Positions 35,942 to 46,705 of a stretch of 64,000 nucleotides of DNA are shown here, piece by piece. This DNA is from an uncultured Candidatus Saccharibacteria bacterium. Its GTDB lineage: Bacteria; Patescibacteriota; Saccharimonadia; Saccharimonadales; Saccharimonadaceae. The stretch is from assembly GCA_947304155.1 (NCBI GenBank), contig CAMZAD010000002.1:124001-188000 (forward strand), written 5' to 3'. The position numbers were made by a program, and so were the translations under genes. A model generated the notes under the pieces. The model did not search any database, was not told the DNA's origin, and saw only the letters and a list, made by a program, of their open reading frames with translations. How positions within the stretch are numbered: the first letter of the stretch is position 1; every line of letters begins with the position of its first letter.

Positions 35942-36543
35942 TGCCTAGTCGCAAACATGAGCTTGATCAACACTTCTTAAAATCGCCAAGGTTGGCGCTG
36001 ATGTTGATTGGGCATTCAAATATCCGCAAAAACGACACGGTAGTAGAGATTGGTGCTGGCTCAGGCGTGATTACGACCGCGCTAAGTAAGCGTTGTAAAA
36101 AGGTTATTGCAATTGAGCCAGACCATGAAACGGCCTTGAAACTTCGCCAAAATCTTTCACGCTACCAGATTGAAAACGTCGAAATTATTGAGAAAGATTT
36201 TCATGACGTGAAGCTTCCGACTGAACCCTATAAGGTCTTTGCAAACCCGCCATTTCGCTTTAGTGCCGAGATTTTCTACTGGCTTTTGGACCTCGAAAAC
36301 CAGGATGGCCAGATTATTGAGAAAAACTCGAAGAATCATCAATCGCCAAAGTCTATCTATCTGATTTTGCAAAAGCAACTCGCTCTGAAATTACTTTTGA
36401 CGGACCGTCATTATACTAGCCAGCTCGGGAAAATCTTAACTAAGCGTTATCAAACCAAAATTCGCTACCCACTAAAAGCCGACGACTTTACTCCGCCGCC
36501 GGCTGTCCCTACAGTGCTTTTTGAAGCTAAAATTATTTCTTAG
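35941..36543 (+). CDS. rRNA adenine N-6-methyltransferase family protein (Erm/RsmA-like), short
   Basis: A 200-residue protein. The N-terminal QHFLKSPRL and SAM motif I VEIGAGSGVITTAL (near 35-47) are typical of the KsgA/Erm family, with IAIEPD as motif II. The catalytic motif reads NPPF at N102, where RsmA usually has NLPY. The C-terminal substrate-binding domain is reduced; E. coli RsmA has 273 residues. Family knowledge says such enzymes methylate adenines in 16S (RsmA) or 23S rRNA (Erm). Which applies here cannot be told from the sequence alone. It is translationally coupled to hisS. The 3' end overlaps the convergent DsbA-like gene by 11 bases. Confidence 0.8.
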   Translation: MPSRKHELDQHFLKSPRLALMLIGHSNIRKNDTVVEIGAGSGVITTALSKRCKKVIAIEPDHETALKLRQNLSRYQIENVEIIEKDFHDVKLPTEPYKVFANPPFRFSAEIFYWLLDLENQDGQIIEKNSKNHQSPKSIYLILQKQLALKLLLTDRHYTSQLGKILTKRYQTKIRYPLKADDFTPPPAVPTVLFEAKIIS

Positions 36544-37273
36544 AGCTAAGTCCAGTATCGAAATACATCTTCACGTATTCCCAACCCCAGCTTGGATCAA
36601 ATCCACCAGGTTGGTAATCATTGAATTGGAAGAATGGCAAGCCAGCTGCGCCAGCTTTTTCCATCACCTTTACTGCCTTCTTGGTATTCTCTTGTACCTT
36701 GCTGAGCATCTTGTTGTTCTTATAACAATCCTCAAAGCTGTCGCCAAGGCCAATCTCTTTACCGATATTGAGCCAATAATCATCTGTAATGTCGGTCATC
36801 ATTGGTGAATTCTTAGAGTTGCCGATACCCTTTGAGTGATAGTCCTCGTTAAGCGCGGTCATTACAGCATGGTAGTAATCCCAGAAACGGTCCTCTTCGG
36901 TTGCACAGAGGATTGCCTCGGCTGAACGCGTAGAGTAGTTAGACCTAACTGAGCCATACTCATACAAGAAGTCTGTAATGCGCATCTCGTAAATTACATC
37001 ATTTTCCTCGAGATACTTCTCAAATTCATCTTGTGCGCTCATAATTGCACGCGAGAAATAATCACAATACGGGCACATCACATCTGTTGTCATTATAAAG
37101 TGATTCTTTGCATCGCGCTTGCCGATTGTTGTACGGTAGTCCCATACCATCGACAAATTCTCTTTCTTTGGGATATTAATTGCAACCACCAAAATTAATA
37201 ACGCAATCACGCCAAAAAGCGTCGCAATGCGGACAATCGTACCAATTTTCGAGCCACTATCTTCAGTTTCCAT
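36533..37273 (-). CDS. DsbA-like thiol oxidoreductase, membrane-anchored
   Basis: A 246-residue protein. One N-terminal helix (about 12-34), then a thioredoxin_4/DsbA-like domain with the active site CPYC at C67/C70 and the cis-proline loop in GAAGLPFFQF. The helical insertion carries FWDYYHAVMTAL, as in DsbA relatives. It should act outside the membrane in disulfide formation in exported proteins. The start at 37273 has an AAGGAAC site and overlaps the end of the upstream gene by 11 bases; the longer frame is rejected. Confidence 0.88.
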   Translation of the reverse strand: METEDSGSKIGTIVRIATLFGVIALLILVVAINIPKKENLSMVWDYRTTIGKRDAKNHFIMTTDVMCPYCDYFSRAIMSAQDEFEKYLEENDVIYEMRITDFLYEYGSVRSNYSTRSAEAILCATEEDRFWDYYHAVMTALNEDYHSKGIGNSKNSPMMTDITDDYWLNIGKEIGLGDSFEDCYKNNKMLSKVQENTKKAVKVMEKAGAAGLPFFQFNDYQPGGFDPSWGWEYVKMYFDTGLSSKK

Positions 37274-37883
37274 CTTTTGTTCCTTTCTTTTTCTTATAAC
37301 GTTCTTCCATGATGATGGCGTAAGTTTCAAATCCCACCTTCTTAAACGCGAATAGCGCAATGACAATAGATGCAAGCGTTAAAATCCAGCTCACTGTCCC
37401 AACCATCGCCATACCAGATGAGCCAGCGATAGAAACGAGCACTGGAGCTAAGATTGTGGTGCCACAAGTTGGGCAGCCCGAGCTAAGCACAATTAAACCA
37501 GTAATAATTCCGGCGTTCTGGAGGTTAGTCGAGTCTTTGCGATATTTATAAACGAAGATAACGAGACTGAGTATTGTTGCCTGGAGTAAAGACATAAAGA
37601 AGATGAAGAACCAGTCAATAAAGTTGCGATTTACTCCAAAAATCCCAAGGAATGCGTCACGTAGAATCATCATTTTTCCGCCAAAGTTAGCGTGGGCAAG
37701 CAGCGAGAATGCTGCCGAGCCGCCAGTAAGCAGGTTTAAAAGCATTCCAAAAACAAAAAAGATTACAAAAAAGGGAATCAAGAAGCGTTTCTTCTTGGTT
37801 GCCAAGATGGCTCCATAAAAAGCCAGCTTTAACTCATCGAACCATCTCTGGATCATTGAATAAAATTTTTTACCTCCACTCAT
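37263..37883 (-). CDS. Polytopic membrane protein with an in-membrane CPTC motif
   Basis: A 206-residue protein with about five hydrophobic segments. A CxxC motif (C137 and C140, SSGCPTCGTTILAPVL) lies inside or at the edge of the fourth segment. It does not look like DsbB, VKOR or CcdA, and I do not recognise the family. It is translationally coupled to the DsbA-like gene. By position and the paired cysteines it is a candidate for the membrane partner that passes electrons to or from that protein. The start is set by a leaderless promoter. Confidence 0.82.
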   Translation of the reverse strand: MSGGKKFYSMIQRWFDELKLAFYGAILATKKKRFLIPFFVIFFVFGMLLNLLTGGSAAFSLLAHANFGGKMMILRDAFLGIFGVNRNFIDWFFIFFMSLLQATILSLVIFVYKYRKDSTNLQNAGIITGLIVLSSGCPTCGTTILAPVLVSIAGSSGMAMVGTVSWILTLASIVIALFAFKKVGFETYAIIMEERYKKKKGTKDGN

Positions 37884-37889
37884 ATTTTT

Positions 37890-37898
37890 ATTGTAGCA
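37890..37898 (-). promoter_or_regulatory. Extended -10 promoter, leaderless
   Basis: TGCTACAAT on the minus strand, six bases from the ATG at 37883. A palindrome ATTCTTAAGAAT (37913-37924) sits at about the -35 position and could be an operator. Confidence 0.65.
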
Positions 37899-37924
37899 TA
37901 AAACTCATGGGAATTCTTAAGAAT

Positions 37925-38076
37925 ATTAGAAAGTTGAATTACCCCTGTAGAACCGAACGAAAATCGCAAAAACCGAACAAGAAATAAAATTGAATAAAAT
38001 AAAATGGTAGCCGAGTCAAGCTTGAAAAATGTGGAAAACTCCAGAAATAAAAACATAAATTTTTTGAAAAACAATA
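37925..38076. other. AT-rich intergenic stretch
   Basis: I see no gene, RNA or clear repeat between the palindrome at 37913 and the small-RNA promoter at 38077; it is A-rich with no terminator. Confidence 0.5.
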
Positions 38077-38104
38077 TTGACATTGATACGGCTAATGCTA
38101 AAAT
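38077..38104 (+). promoter_or_regulatory. Promoter for candidate small RNA
   Basis: TTGACA (38077-38082), 16-base spacer ending TGC, TAAAAT (38099-38104). No gene follows before the terminator at 38213. Confidence 0.7.
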
Positions 38105-38110
38105 TAAAGT

Positions 38111-38249
38111 AAGATTTGAACAAACGTTGAAAGATGTCCAAATCTAAACAATCCGGGTGGAGTGTGAAGTTACTTTGGGAGAACCCCGCCTAGAAATTAA
38201 AAAAAGAAGGTCAAAATACGCCCGCTCTTGTGGCGTATTTTTATTTTTT
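38111..38249 (+). ncRNA. Candidate structured small RNA, about 140 bases
   Basis: A consensus promoter and a strong terminator bound a stretch without a reading frame that could be a gene. AGATTTG (38112-38118) pairs with CAAATCT (38139-38145). GGTGG (38156-38160) can pair with CCGCC (38186-38190) around a G-rich segment with GGGAGAACCC. The terminator is AAAATACGCC (38213-38222) with GGCGTATTTT (38232-38241). I cannot match it to SRP RNA, 6S RNA, tmRNA or RNase P RNA. It lies directly before the tRNA cluster, which has its own promoter. Confidence 0.55.
38213..38249 (+). terminator. Intrinsic terminator of candidate small RNA
   Basis: Ten-pair stem AAAATACGCC/GGCGTATTTT with a nine-base loop and a long T-rich tail. 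Confidence 0.88.
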
Positions 38250-38250
38250 G

Positions 38251-38259
38251 TGCTAAAAT
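38251..38259 (+). promoter_or_regulatory. Promoter for tRNA-Cys
   Basis: TGCTAAAAT directly after the terminator T run; the precursor would start near 38266. Confidence 0.6.
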
Positions 38260-38312
38260 ACTCTCATGGAGCTGTAGCCCTATGGCTCTCATTGCCAGCA
38301 TTTAACAGATTT

Positions 38313-38386
38313 GGCGCTGTGGCGGAGTGGTTACGCAGAGGTCTGCAAAACCTTGTACACCGGTTCAATTCCGGTCGGCGCCTCCA
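38313..38386 (+). tRNA. tRNA-Cys (GCA)
   Basis: Acceptor GGCGCTG/CGGCGCC, anticodon loop CTGCAAA with GCA, T-loop TTCAATT, normal G18G19. CCA is encoded. Confidence 0.97.
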
Positions 38387-38543
38387 AAATTCTTGCTAAA
38401 ATCGGATCTTTTGAATTTTTCGGCGCTCGCTCGGTCAATAACCGCGCTTCGCTTCGAGAAAATCCAAAATCTCTCGATTTTATCAAAGAATTTAAAGTGA
38501 AGCCCGTTCGCCTCTTGGGACGCGTCGAGCTGAACGAAGTGAA

Positions 38544-38628
38544 GCCCGAATGGCGGAATTGGTATACGCGTTCGACTTAAAATCGAATGGAGAAATCCAT
38601 ATGGGTTCAAGTCCCATTTCGGGCACCA
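38544..38628 (+). tRNA. tRNA-Leu (TAA)
   Basis: A class II tRNA of 85 bases: acceptor GCCCGAA/TTCGGGC, anticodon loop CTTAAAA with TAA, a variable arm TGGAGAAATCCA, T-loop TTCAAGT. CCA is encoded. No promoter is obvious in the 157 bases after tRNA-Cys, so it is probably cotranscribed with it. Confidence 0.97.
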
Positions 38629-38670
38629 CCTTAACAAAATTACAAAACCAGTTGAAAAATAAAATAATTT

Positions 38671-38679
38671 TGTTATAAT
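38671..38679 (+). promoter_or_regulatory. Promoter for tRNA-Gly
   Basis: TGTTATAAT, 11 bases before the tRNA 5' end. Confidence 0.65.
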
Positions 38680-38690
38680 AGTCATTAGTT

Positions 38691-38767
38691 GCGAGCGTAG
38701 CTCAGTTGTTTAGAGCGCTTCCTTGCCAAGGAAGAGGTCGAGAGTTAGAGTCTCTTCGCTCGCACCA
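38691..38767 (+). tRNA. tRNA-Gly (GCC) with unusual D- and T-loops
   Basis: Acceptor GCGAGCG/CGCTCGC, anticodon stem CTTCC/GGAAG with loop TTGCCAA (GCC). The D-loop reads AGTTGTTTA, so position 19 is T instead of G. The T-loop reads TTAGAGT, so position 56 is A instead of C. The two changes would replace the near-universal G19-C56 tertiary pair by U19-A56. CCA is encoded; a terminator follows. Confidence 0.93.
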
Positions 38768-38777
38768 TCAAAAATTA

Positions 38778-38799
38778 AACGCCTTTGGCGTTATTTTTT
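38778..38799 (+). terminator. Terminator after tRNA-Gly
   Basis: AACGCC pairs with GGCGTT around TTT, followed by T residues. Confidence 0.8.
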
Positions 38800-38809
38800 G
38801 TGTTTGAAA

Positions 38810-38818
38810 TGGTATAAT
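38810..38818 (+). promoter_or_regulatory. Extended -10 promoter, leaderless
   Basis: TGGTATAAT six bases before the ATG at 38825. Confidence 0.75.
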
Positions 38819-38824
38819 AACCAT

Positions 38825-40489
38825 ATGGGTTTAATGAATTTCCTAAAGAACAAAAATAAGCAGGAGCAAGCCAATACTGGCGCTACCGGTTCTGACTGGG
38901 ACAATCTTCAGGAAGTTCCTTTTAATGACGAAACCGTAAAAAACCCTGAAGCAAGGGAATATGCAGATAAGCTTTCTCGTCAAGAGAAAAAACTAGCTAA
39001 TGTAATTTTGTATAATAACCCAAAACTCTTTGCTGAGGCAGTTCCAGATCTAACTAATGAAAGTGTTTTAACGGTCTATGATAAGCTTAACTTTGGTCAG
39101 TTTGATGAGCAAGCTCAAAAAGAAGCATTATTATGGATAAAAACTTACACCCAAAAAACACCGGACATGGTCTTAAATGACATTTCCGAATCAGAGGGCG
39201 AAGCAATGTTGCTTTCATATTTTACGGATGCCAGTTTAGAAAATCTTCAACCGGCTAGTATTGATACCTTCTTGCAGAAGTATCCTACTCCAGCTGATTT
39301 TGAAGCCGAGGAACAGGAATTATTAAAACAAGCTCGCGGTGCCAACTTCTCGCCAGAAGCCTTCGCCAAATATTCGGCCGACATTACTGAATTTAAGCAA
39401 AAAATCTACGGCAAGCGCCAAGAGTATTATGACACCCTAAAATCACTTAAAGAAAAGGCCAAAGAAAACCAGCTCGTGCCAGAAAAAGTTGACGTTTTTT
39501 ATGTTAATGACGCCGAGCGTAGGGAATTTCTTGATAATGGCGTAGTTGAAGGTGATCCATATCTCTGGGGAGGTAGCGAATACCAGCTCGTTCCAGGCGC
39601 GCTTGAAGAGTTGGGTCTCGCTCCGGAATATAAAGTATCTGTCGCTAATGCCGAGATTGCCTTCTCAAAGGTTTATGAGGTCAACGCTGACCGCCCTGCT
39701 GTTACGGCTTATGTTAAGACCGAAAAAGGTATAAAGATTTGTACATATTATCGCAGTAACTCACAAGGTGTTTGGCGCCTATTGCCAGATTATATACCGC
39801 CATTTCCAGAAAAACCAGCTGGCTATTGTGGCAAGGGCTACTCTGAAGAAAGTCTTAATCTTCCAACCGAAATTCAGTCTGCGCTTGAGACTGTTAATGG
39901 TCAGCCACATGCTAAGCTTGAAGAAGTACAATCTAGATTTGCCTTCTTTGGTACAGCAAAAAGATATGATAATGTGAAAGATTATCTTGATGCACAACAA
40001 AAGCACACGTTTAGGGGTGATTTTTATAAAGAGACATCACATGAGCCAATTCTAAACCTTGGCCATACTCTAGATAAGCCAAATCCAGATACTCTTGCAC
40101 TAGAAGGTAATATTGGGCCAGATTTTACAATGCGATCGGATTATACTTATGAGAATTATCATAATATTTATGGGCTAGTTGCTTATGAGCACTTTCCGTC
40201 TGAAGACAAAAAGTATGTCTATACAATGAACCATGATACTCAGGGGCGTGTCTGGCTTGGTGGAATTGAGGCAAGAACCAAACTAAACTCGTATGGCCTA
40301 CATACTGAATGGGTTTCACCAGGGGCTTACGCTACTCCGCTATATGAATATGACAATCAAACTGGTGGATATGGAGATAATACAGATATGCGCGGCGGCT
40401 ATGTTTGTATGTGGAATAATTATCTAAGTAAAACGCCATTAATTCAAAGATATCTTAACTCAGTGAATAATATGTGGAAAGACGATTAG
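38825..40489 (+). CDS. Protein of unknown function, 554 residues
   Basis: A cytoplasmic-looking protein with no signal peptide or membrane segment. Residues 1 to about 225 are charged and helical with predicted coiled-coil parts (EARGANFSPEAFAKY..., KRQEYYDTLKSLKEKAKENQ). From about 240 the protein is mixed alpha/beta and rich in Tyr and Gly. The last 110 residues contain GLVAYEHFPS, YTMNHDTQGRVWLGGIE and TPLYEYDNQTGGYG. I do not recognise this domain. The frame extends upstream through tRNA-Gly, but the leaderless promoter fixes the start at 38825. Confidence 0.8.
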   Translation: MGLMNFLKNKNKQEQANTGATGSDWDNLQEVPFNDETVKNPEAREYADKLSRQEKKLANVILYNNPKLFAEAVPDLTNESVLTVYDKLNFGQFDEQAQKEALLWIKTYTQKTPDMVLNDISESEGEAMLLSYFTDASLENLQPASIDTFLQKYPTPADFEAEEQELLKQARGANFSPEAFAKYSADITEFKQKIYGKRQEYYDTLKSLKEKAKENQLVPEKVDVFYVNDAERREFLDNGVVEGDPYLWGGSEYQLVPGALEELGLAPEYKVSVANAEIAFSKVYEVNADRPAVTAYVKTEKGIKICTYYRSNSQGVWRLLPDYIPPFPEKPAGYCGKGYSEESLNLPTEIQSALETVNGQPHAKLEEVQSRFAFFGTAKRYDNVKDYLDAQQKHTFRGDFYKETSHEPILNLGHTLDKPNPDTLALEGNIGPDFTMRSDYTYENYHNIYGLVAYEHFPSEDKKYVYTMNHDTQGRVWLGGIEARTKLNSYGLHTEWVSPGAYATPLYEYDNQTGGYGDNTDMRGGYVCMWNNYLSKTPLIQRYLNSVNNMWKDD

Positions 40490-40503
40490 CTCCATATATT
40501 GGT

Positions 40504-40533
40504 CTTGACTTTTTATAAGACCTTTTATATAAT
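40504..40533 (+). promoter_or_regulatory. Promoter for short C6-loop RNA
   Basis: TTGACT (40504-40509), 18-base spacer, TATAAT (40528-40533). The only thing before the next terminator is the hairpin at 40556. Confidence 0.65.
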
Positions 40534-40539
40534 CAAAAT

Positions 40540-40602
40540 ATCACAATTATTTGTGCCACCAGAGGCCTGCTAACCCCCCTTAGCGGGCCTCTGGTGGTTT
40601 TT
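40540..40602 (+). ncRNA. Candidate small RNA: 18-pair hairpin with C6 loop
   Basis: CCACCAGAGGCC (40556-40567), T, GCTAA (40569-40573) pair with TTAGC (40580-40584), G, GGCCTCTGGTGG (40586-40597). Including one T-G pair the stem has 18 pairs, closed by a loop of six C residues (40574-40579), followed by TTTTT. It can end the message of the preceding gene, but the consensus promoter inside the gap suggests a free RNA of about 63 bases. Confidence 0.6.
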
Positions 40603-40720
40603 GTATTCAGTAAAATTCTTTAAGATAAAGCAGTCAGATAATTAAGATAAAAACCGAAAGCGAAATAGTAAAAACCTAAAAAATATGATACTATAGAAGA
40701 GTAAATAAAAGGAGAAAAAA
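40603..40720 (+). other. AT-rich upstream region of lemA
   Basis: No gene seen. A weak -10 (TACTAT within TGATACTATAG, near 40687) and an AAAGGAG site precede the ATG at 40721. Confidence 0.45.
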
Positions 40721-41341
40721 ATGCCAATTTGGTTAATTGTAACCATCGCTGTAGTAGTACTCTTGGTCATTATAGTGATTGTTACTTATAACGGATTAGT
40801 AAAACTTAACGAACGCGTTGAGGAATCCTGGTCTGACATTACGGTCCAATTGAAACGCCGTGCAGATCTTATTCCAAACCTCGTTGAAGTCGTTAAGGGT
40901 TACGCAAAGCACGAAACAGAAGCTATCAAACAAGTTTCTGAAGCACGTGCAAAGATGATGGGCGCACGCTCAGTCGCACAAACTGCTGAAGCAGATCGTA
41001 GCTTCATGGGTGCTCTCTCACGTATCATGGCAATCTCAGAGTCTTATCCAGAACTCAAGGCAGATAAGAACTTCCAAGATTTGACCGCAAAACTTACTGA
41101 TACTGAGGATAAAATCCAAGCAGCTCGCCGCTTCTACAATGCTGGCGTTAAAGAGTTCAATACCAAGGTTAAACTCTTCCCAACCAACTTAATTAACTCA
41201 ATGTTCCTCCACTTCAAGGTTCGTGAATATTACGAAGTTGATGATGAAGAAGCAAAGCGCATTGACAAAGCTCCTACAGTAAAATTCTCAGATGATGAGA
41301 AGAAGACTGAAGAAAAAGCTGAAGAAAAGAAAGAAGCTTAA
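40721..41341 (+). CDS. lemA: LemA family protein
   Basis: A 206-residue protein with an N-terminal membrane helix (about 3-24) and the LemA core: NGLVKLNERVEESWSDITVQLKRRADLIPNLVE, and the closing FYNAGVKEFNTKVKLFPTN. The last 30 residues are an acidic/Lys-rich tail. LemA proteins are often beside HtpX, as here. The molecular role is not established. Confidence 0.95.
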   Translation: MPIWLIVTIAVVVLLVIIVIVTYNGLVKLNERVEESWSDITVQLKRRADLIPNLVEVVKGYAKHETEAIKQVSEARAKMMGARSVAQTAEADRSFMGALSRIMAISESYPELKADKNFQDLTAKLTDTEDKIQAARRFYNAGVKEFNTKVKLFPTNLINSMFLHFKVREYYEVDDEEAKRIDKAPTVKFSDDEKKTEEKAEEKKEA

Positions 41342-41345
41342 CTTC

Positions 41346-42195
41346 ATGTATAAGCAAATCGCAGCCAACAAACGTAATACAATCTTTATAATCCTCGGAT
41401 TTATTGTTTTTATTGCCGCGTTCGGCTGCGTTTTTGCCTATGCTTTCAATGACTGGTCCGTAGCGATTTACGTGCTAGTCATTGCCAGCATATATGCTGT
41501 TATTCAATACTTCCTCTCGGCTCGTCTCGCCGTGATGATGACCGGCGCGAAGGAAATTGAACGTTCCGATAACCGCAGATTATATACTATTGTTGAAAAT
41601 CTTAGTATTACCACTGGTCTGCCGATGCCAAAGGTTTATATTATTGATGATCCAGCGCCAAATGCCTTTGCCACGGGCCGCGACCCAAAGCATGCTCTTG
41701 TCGCTGCAACTACTGGTTTGCTTGATATCATGGATGATAATGAACTTACCGCTGTGATGGCACACGAAATGTCTCACGTCCAAAACTATGATATCCGTGT
41801 TTCTTTGATTGTCTTTGGTCTCGTCTGCGTAATCGGCTTCATCTCTGACATTGGTATTAGAATGATGGTCCGCGGTAAAGATGATGACCGCTCTCCAGTT
41901 GGCTTCATTATCATCTTAATTACTAGTATTTTAGCTCCAATCGCTGCCTCTTTGGCGCAACTCGCGGTCTCTCGCCAACGTGAATACCTGGCCGATATTT
42001 CTGCTGTGAAAATTACTCGCTACCCAGAGGGGATGATTAACGCACTTAAGAAACTTGACGAGCACTCTCGTCCAATGAAACGCCAAAACTCTGCTACTAG
42101 CGCAATGTATATTAATAATCCGCTCAAAAAAGGCTTTATCTCAAGCTTGTTCAGCACCCATCCTCCAATTGAAGCACGTATAGAAAGGCTTGAAA

Positions 42196-42215
<20 letters not shown>
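41346..42215 (+). CDS. htpX: HtpX-type membrane zinc metalloprotease
   Basis: A 289-residue M48-family protease. Two N-terminal helices, then the zinc motif HEMSH (near residue 140) in NELTAVMAHEMSHVQNYD, two further helices, and the third zinc ligand in SRQREYLADISAV. It ends FSTHPPIEARIERL, as in HtpX. It degrades damaged membrane proteins. The start at 41346 is four bases after lemA; the longer frame inside lemA is rejected. Confidence 0.95.
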
Positions 42216-45358
<3,143 letters not shown>

Positions 45359-45373
45359 ACATAAACGTTTCTA

Positions 45374-45382
45374 TGGTATAAT
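45374..45382 (+). promoter_or_regulatory. Extended -10 promoter for enolase, leaderless
   Basis: TGGTATAAT six bases before the ATG at 45389. Confidence 0.75.
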
Positions 45383-45388
45383 AAACCT

Positions 45389-46690
45389 ATGGAAAAAGAG
45401 TTTACGATTAATGGGATTAAGGCTCGACAAATTCTAGATAGTCGAGGCAATCCAACCGTGGAAGCTGACGTATTCTTGTCTAGCGGACACGTCGGGCGGG
45501 CAATCGTTCCAAGTGGAGCAAGCACCGGGTCAGGCGAGGCACTCGAGCTTAGAGATGGCGACCCTGCTTACTACGGCGGCAAAGGCGTCCTAAAAGCTGT
45601 TTGGAATGTCAACAGCAAGATTCGTGACGTGCTTGTTGGAAATACTGCCGAACAACGCGCAGTCGACCGTATGATGCTTGAGCTCGATGGCACCGACAAT
45701 AAATCAAATCTTGGCGCCAATGCAATTCTTGCTGTCTCAATGGCAACCGCTAAAGCTATGGCAAAGGCCAATGGTCTTCACTTCTATGAATATGTCGCAA
45801 GACTTGCCGGAACCGAAGATGAAATGTGCTTGCCAATGCCAATGATGAATGTGATGAATGGCGGCGCACACGCTGACTGGTCTACTGATTTTCAGGAATA
45901 CATGATTATTCCAAACGGCGCAGATAATATTAATGATGCTATCCGTATGGGTGCTGAAGTCTTCCATAATTTGAAGGCAGTCTTGAAAGAAAAAGGCTAC
46001 GTTACAACCGTTGGTGATGAAGGTGGCTATGCTCCACGCGTCCACGACGGTAACAACGAACCGCTCGAATGTATTCGCCAAGCAATCTTAAAAGCTGGCT
46101 ACCGTCCTGGTGACGACATTTCGATTGCAATGGACGTTGCTTCAAGTGAATTTTATGAAGGCGACCACTATACTTTGAAAACTAATGGCGACTGGAAATC
46201 TTCAGAAGACCTAATTAACTGGTATACCTGGATTATCGAGAACTATCCTGTCGTATCAATCGAAGATGGCCTCGCTGAAAGCGACTGGGAAGGCTGGAAG
46301 AATTTGACTAGCCGTCTTGGCGCTAGACTTCAACTTGTCGGTGATGACTTATTTGTCACGAACACTAAACTTCTCGCACGCGGTATCGACGAAAAAGCTG
46401 GTAACGCAATCTTGATTAAGCCAAACCAAATCGGCACCTTATCTGAAACTATCGACGCCGTGAACCTCGCAAAGAAAAATGGCTTTAATACCGTCATGTC
46501 TCACCGTTCTGGTGAATCAGAAGATAATTCAATTGCACATCTCGCAGTTGGTCTTGGCACTGGCCAAATCAAAACTGGTTCACTTTCTCGCTCTGAACGC
46601 ATCGCAAAATACAACGAGTTGATGCGTATCGCTGAAGGTAACTCAACCCTCGGCCTCTATAATCCGTTTAAAAAATCTAATAATAATTAA
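45389..46690 (+). CDS. eno: Enolase
   Basis: A 433-residue glycolytic enzyme converting 2-phosphoglycerate to phosphoenolpyruvate. [32 protein letters not shown], the metal ligands in [24 protein letters not shown] and VGDDLFVTN, the catalytic lysine in [14 protein letters not shown], and [11 protein letters not shown]. Full length and intact. Confidence 0.98.
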   Translation: MEKEFTINGIKARQILDSRGNPTVEADVFLSSGHVGRAIVPSGASTGSGEALELRDGDPAYYGGKGVLKAVWNVNSKIRDVLVGNTAEQRAVDRMMLELDGTDNKSNLGANAILAVSMATAKAMAKANGLHFYEYVARLAGTEDEMCLPMPMMNVMNGGAHADWSTDFQEYMIIPNGADNINDAIRMGAEVFHNLKAVLKEKGYVTTVGDEGGYAPRVHDGNNEPLECIRQAILKAGYRPGDDISIAMDVASSEFYEGDHYTLKTNGDWKSSEDLINWYTWIIENYPVVSIEDGLAESDWEGWKNLTSRLGARLQLVGDDLFVTNTKLLARGIDEKAGNAILIKPNQIGTLSETIDAVNLAKKNGFNTVMSHRSGESEDNSIAHLAVGLGTGQIKTGSLSRSERIAKYNELMRIAEGNSTLGLYNPFKKSNNN

Positions 46691-46705
46691 CAAGAAAGGA
46701 AATTT

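Noticed and set aside
38111..38249. SRP (4.5S) RNA or tmRNA at this locus
   Set aside because: The conserved SRP loop sequence and the tRNA-like ends of tmRNA are absent.
38387..38543. Gene or repeat between tRNA-Cys and tRNA-Leu
   Set aside because: Only short shadow frames; a partial echo AAGTGAAGCCCG occurs twice but the match is too short to call a repeat.
38723..38824. N-terminal extension of the 554-residue protein through tRNA-Gly
   Set aside because: The extension overlaps the tRNA, a terminator and the -10 box; the leaderless promoter fixes the start at 38825.
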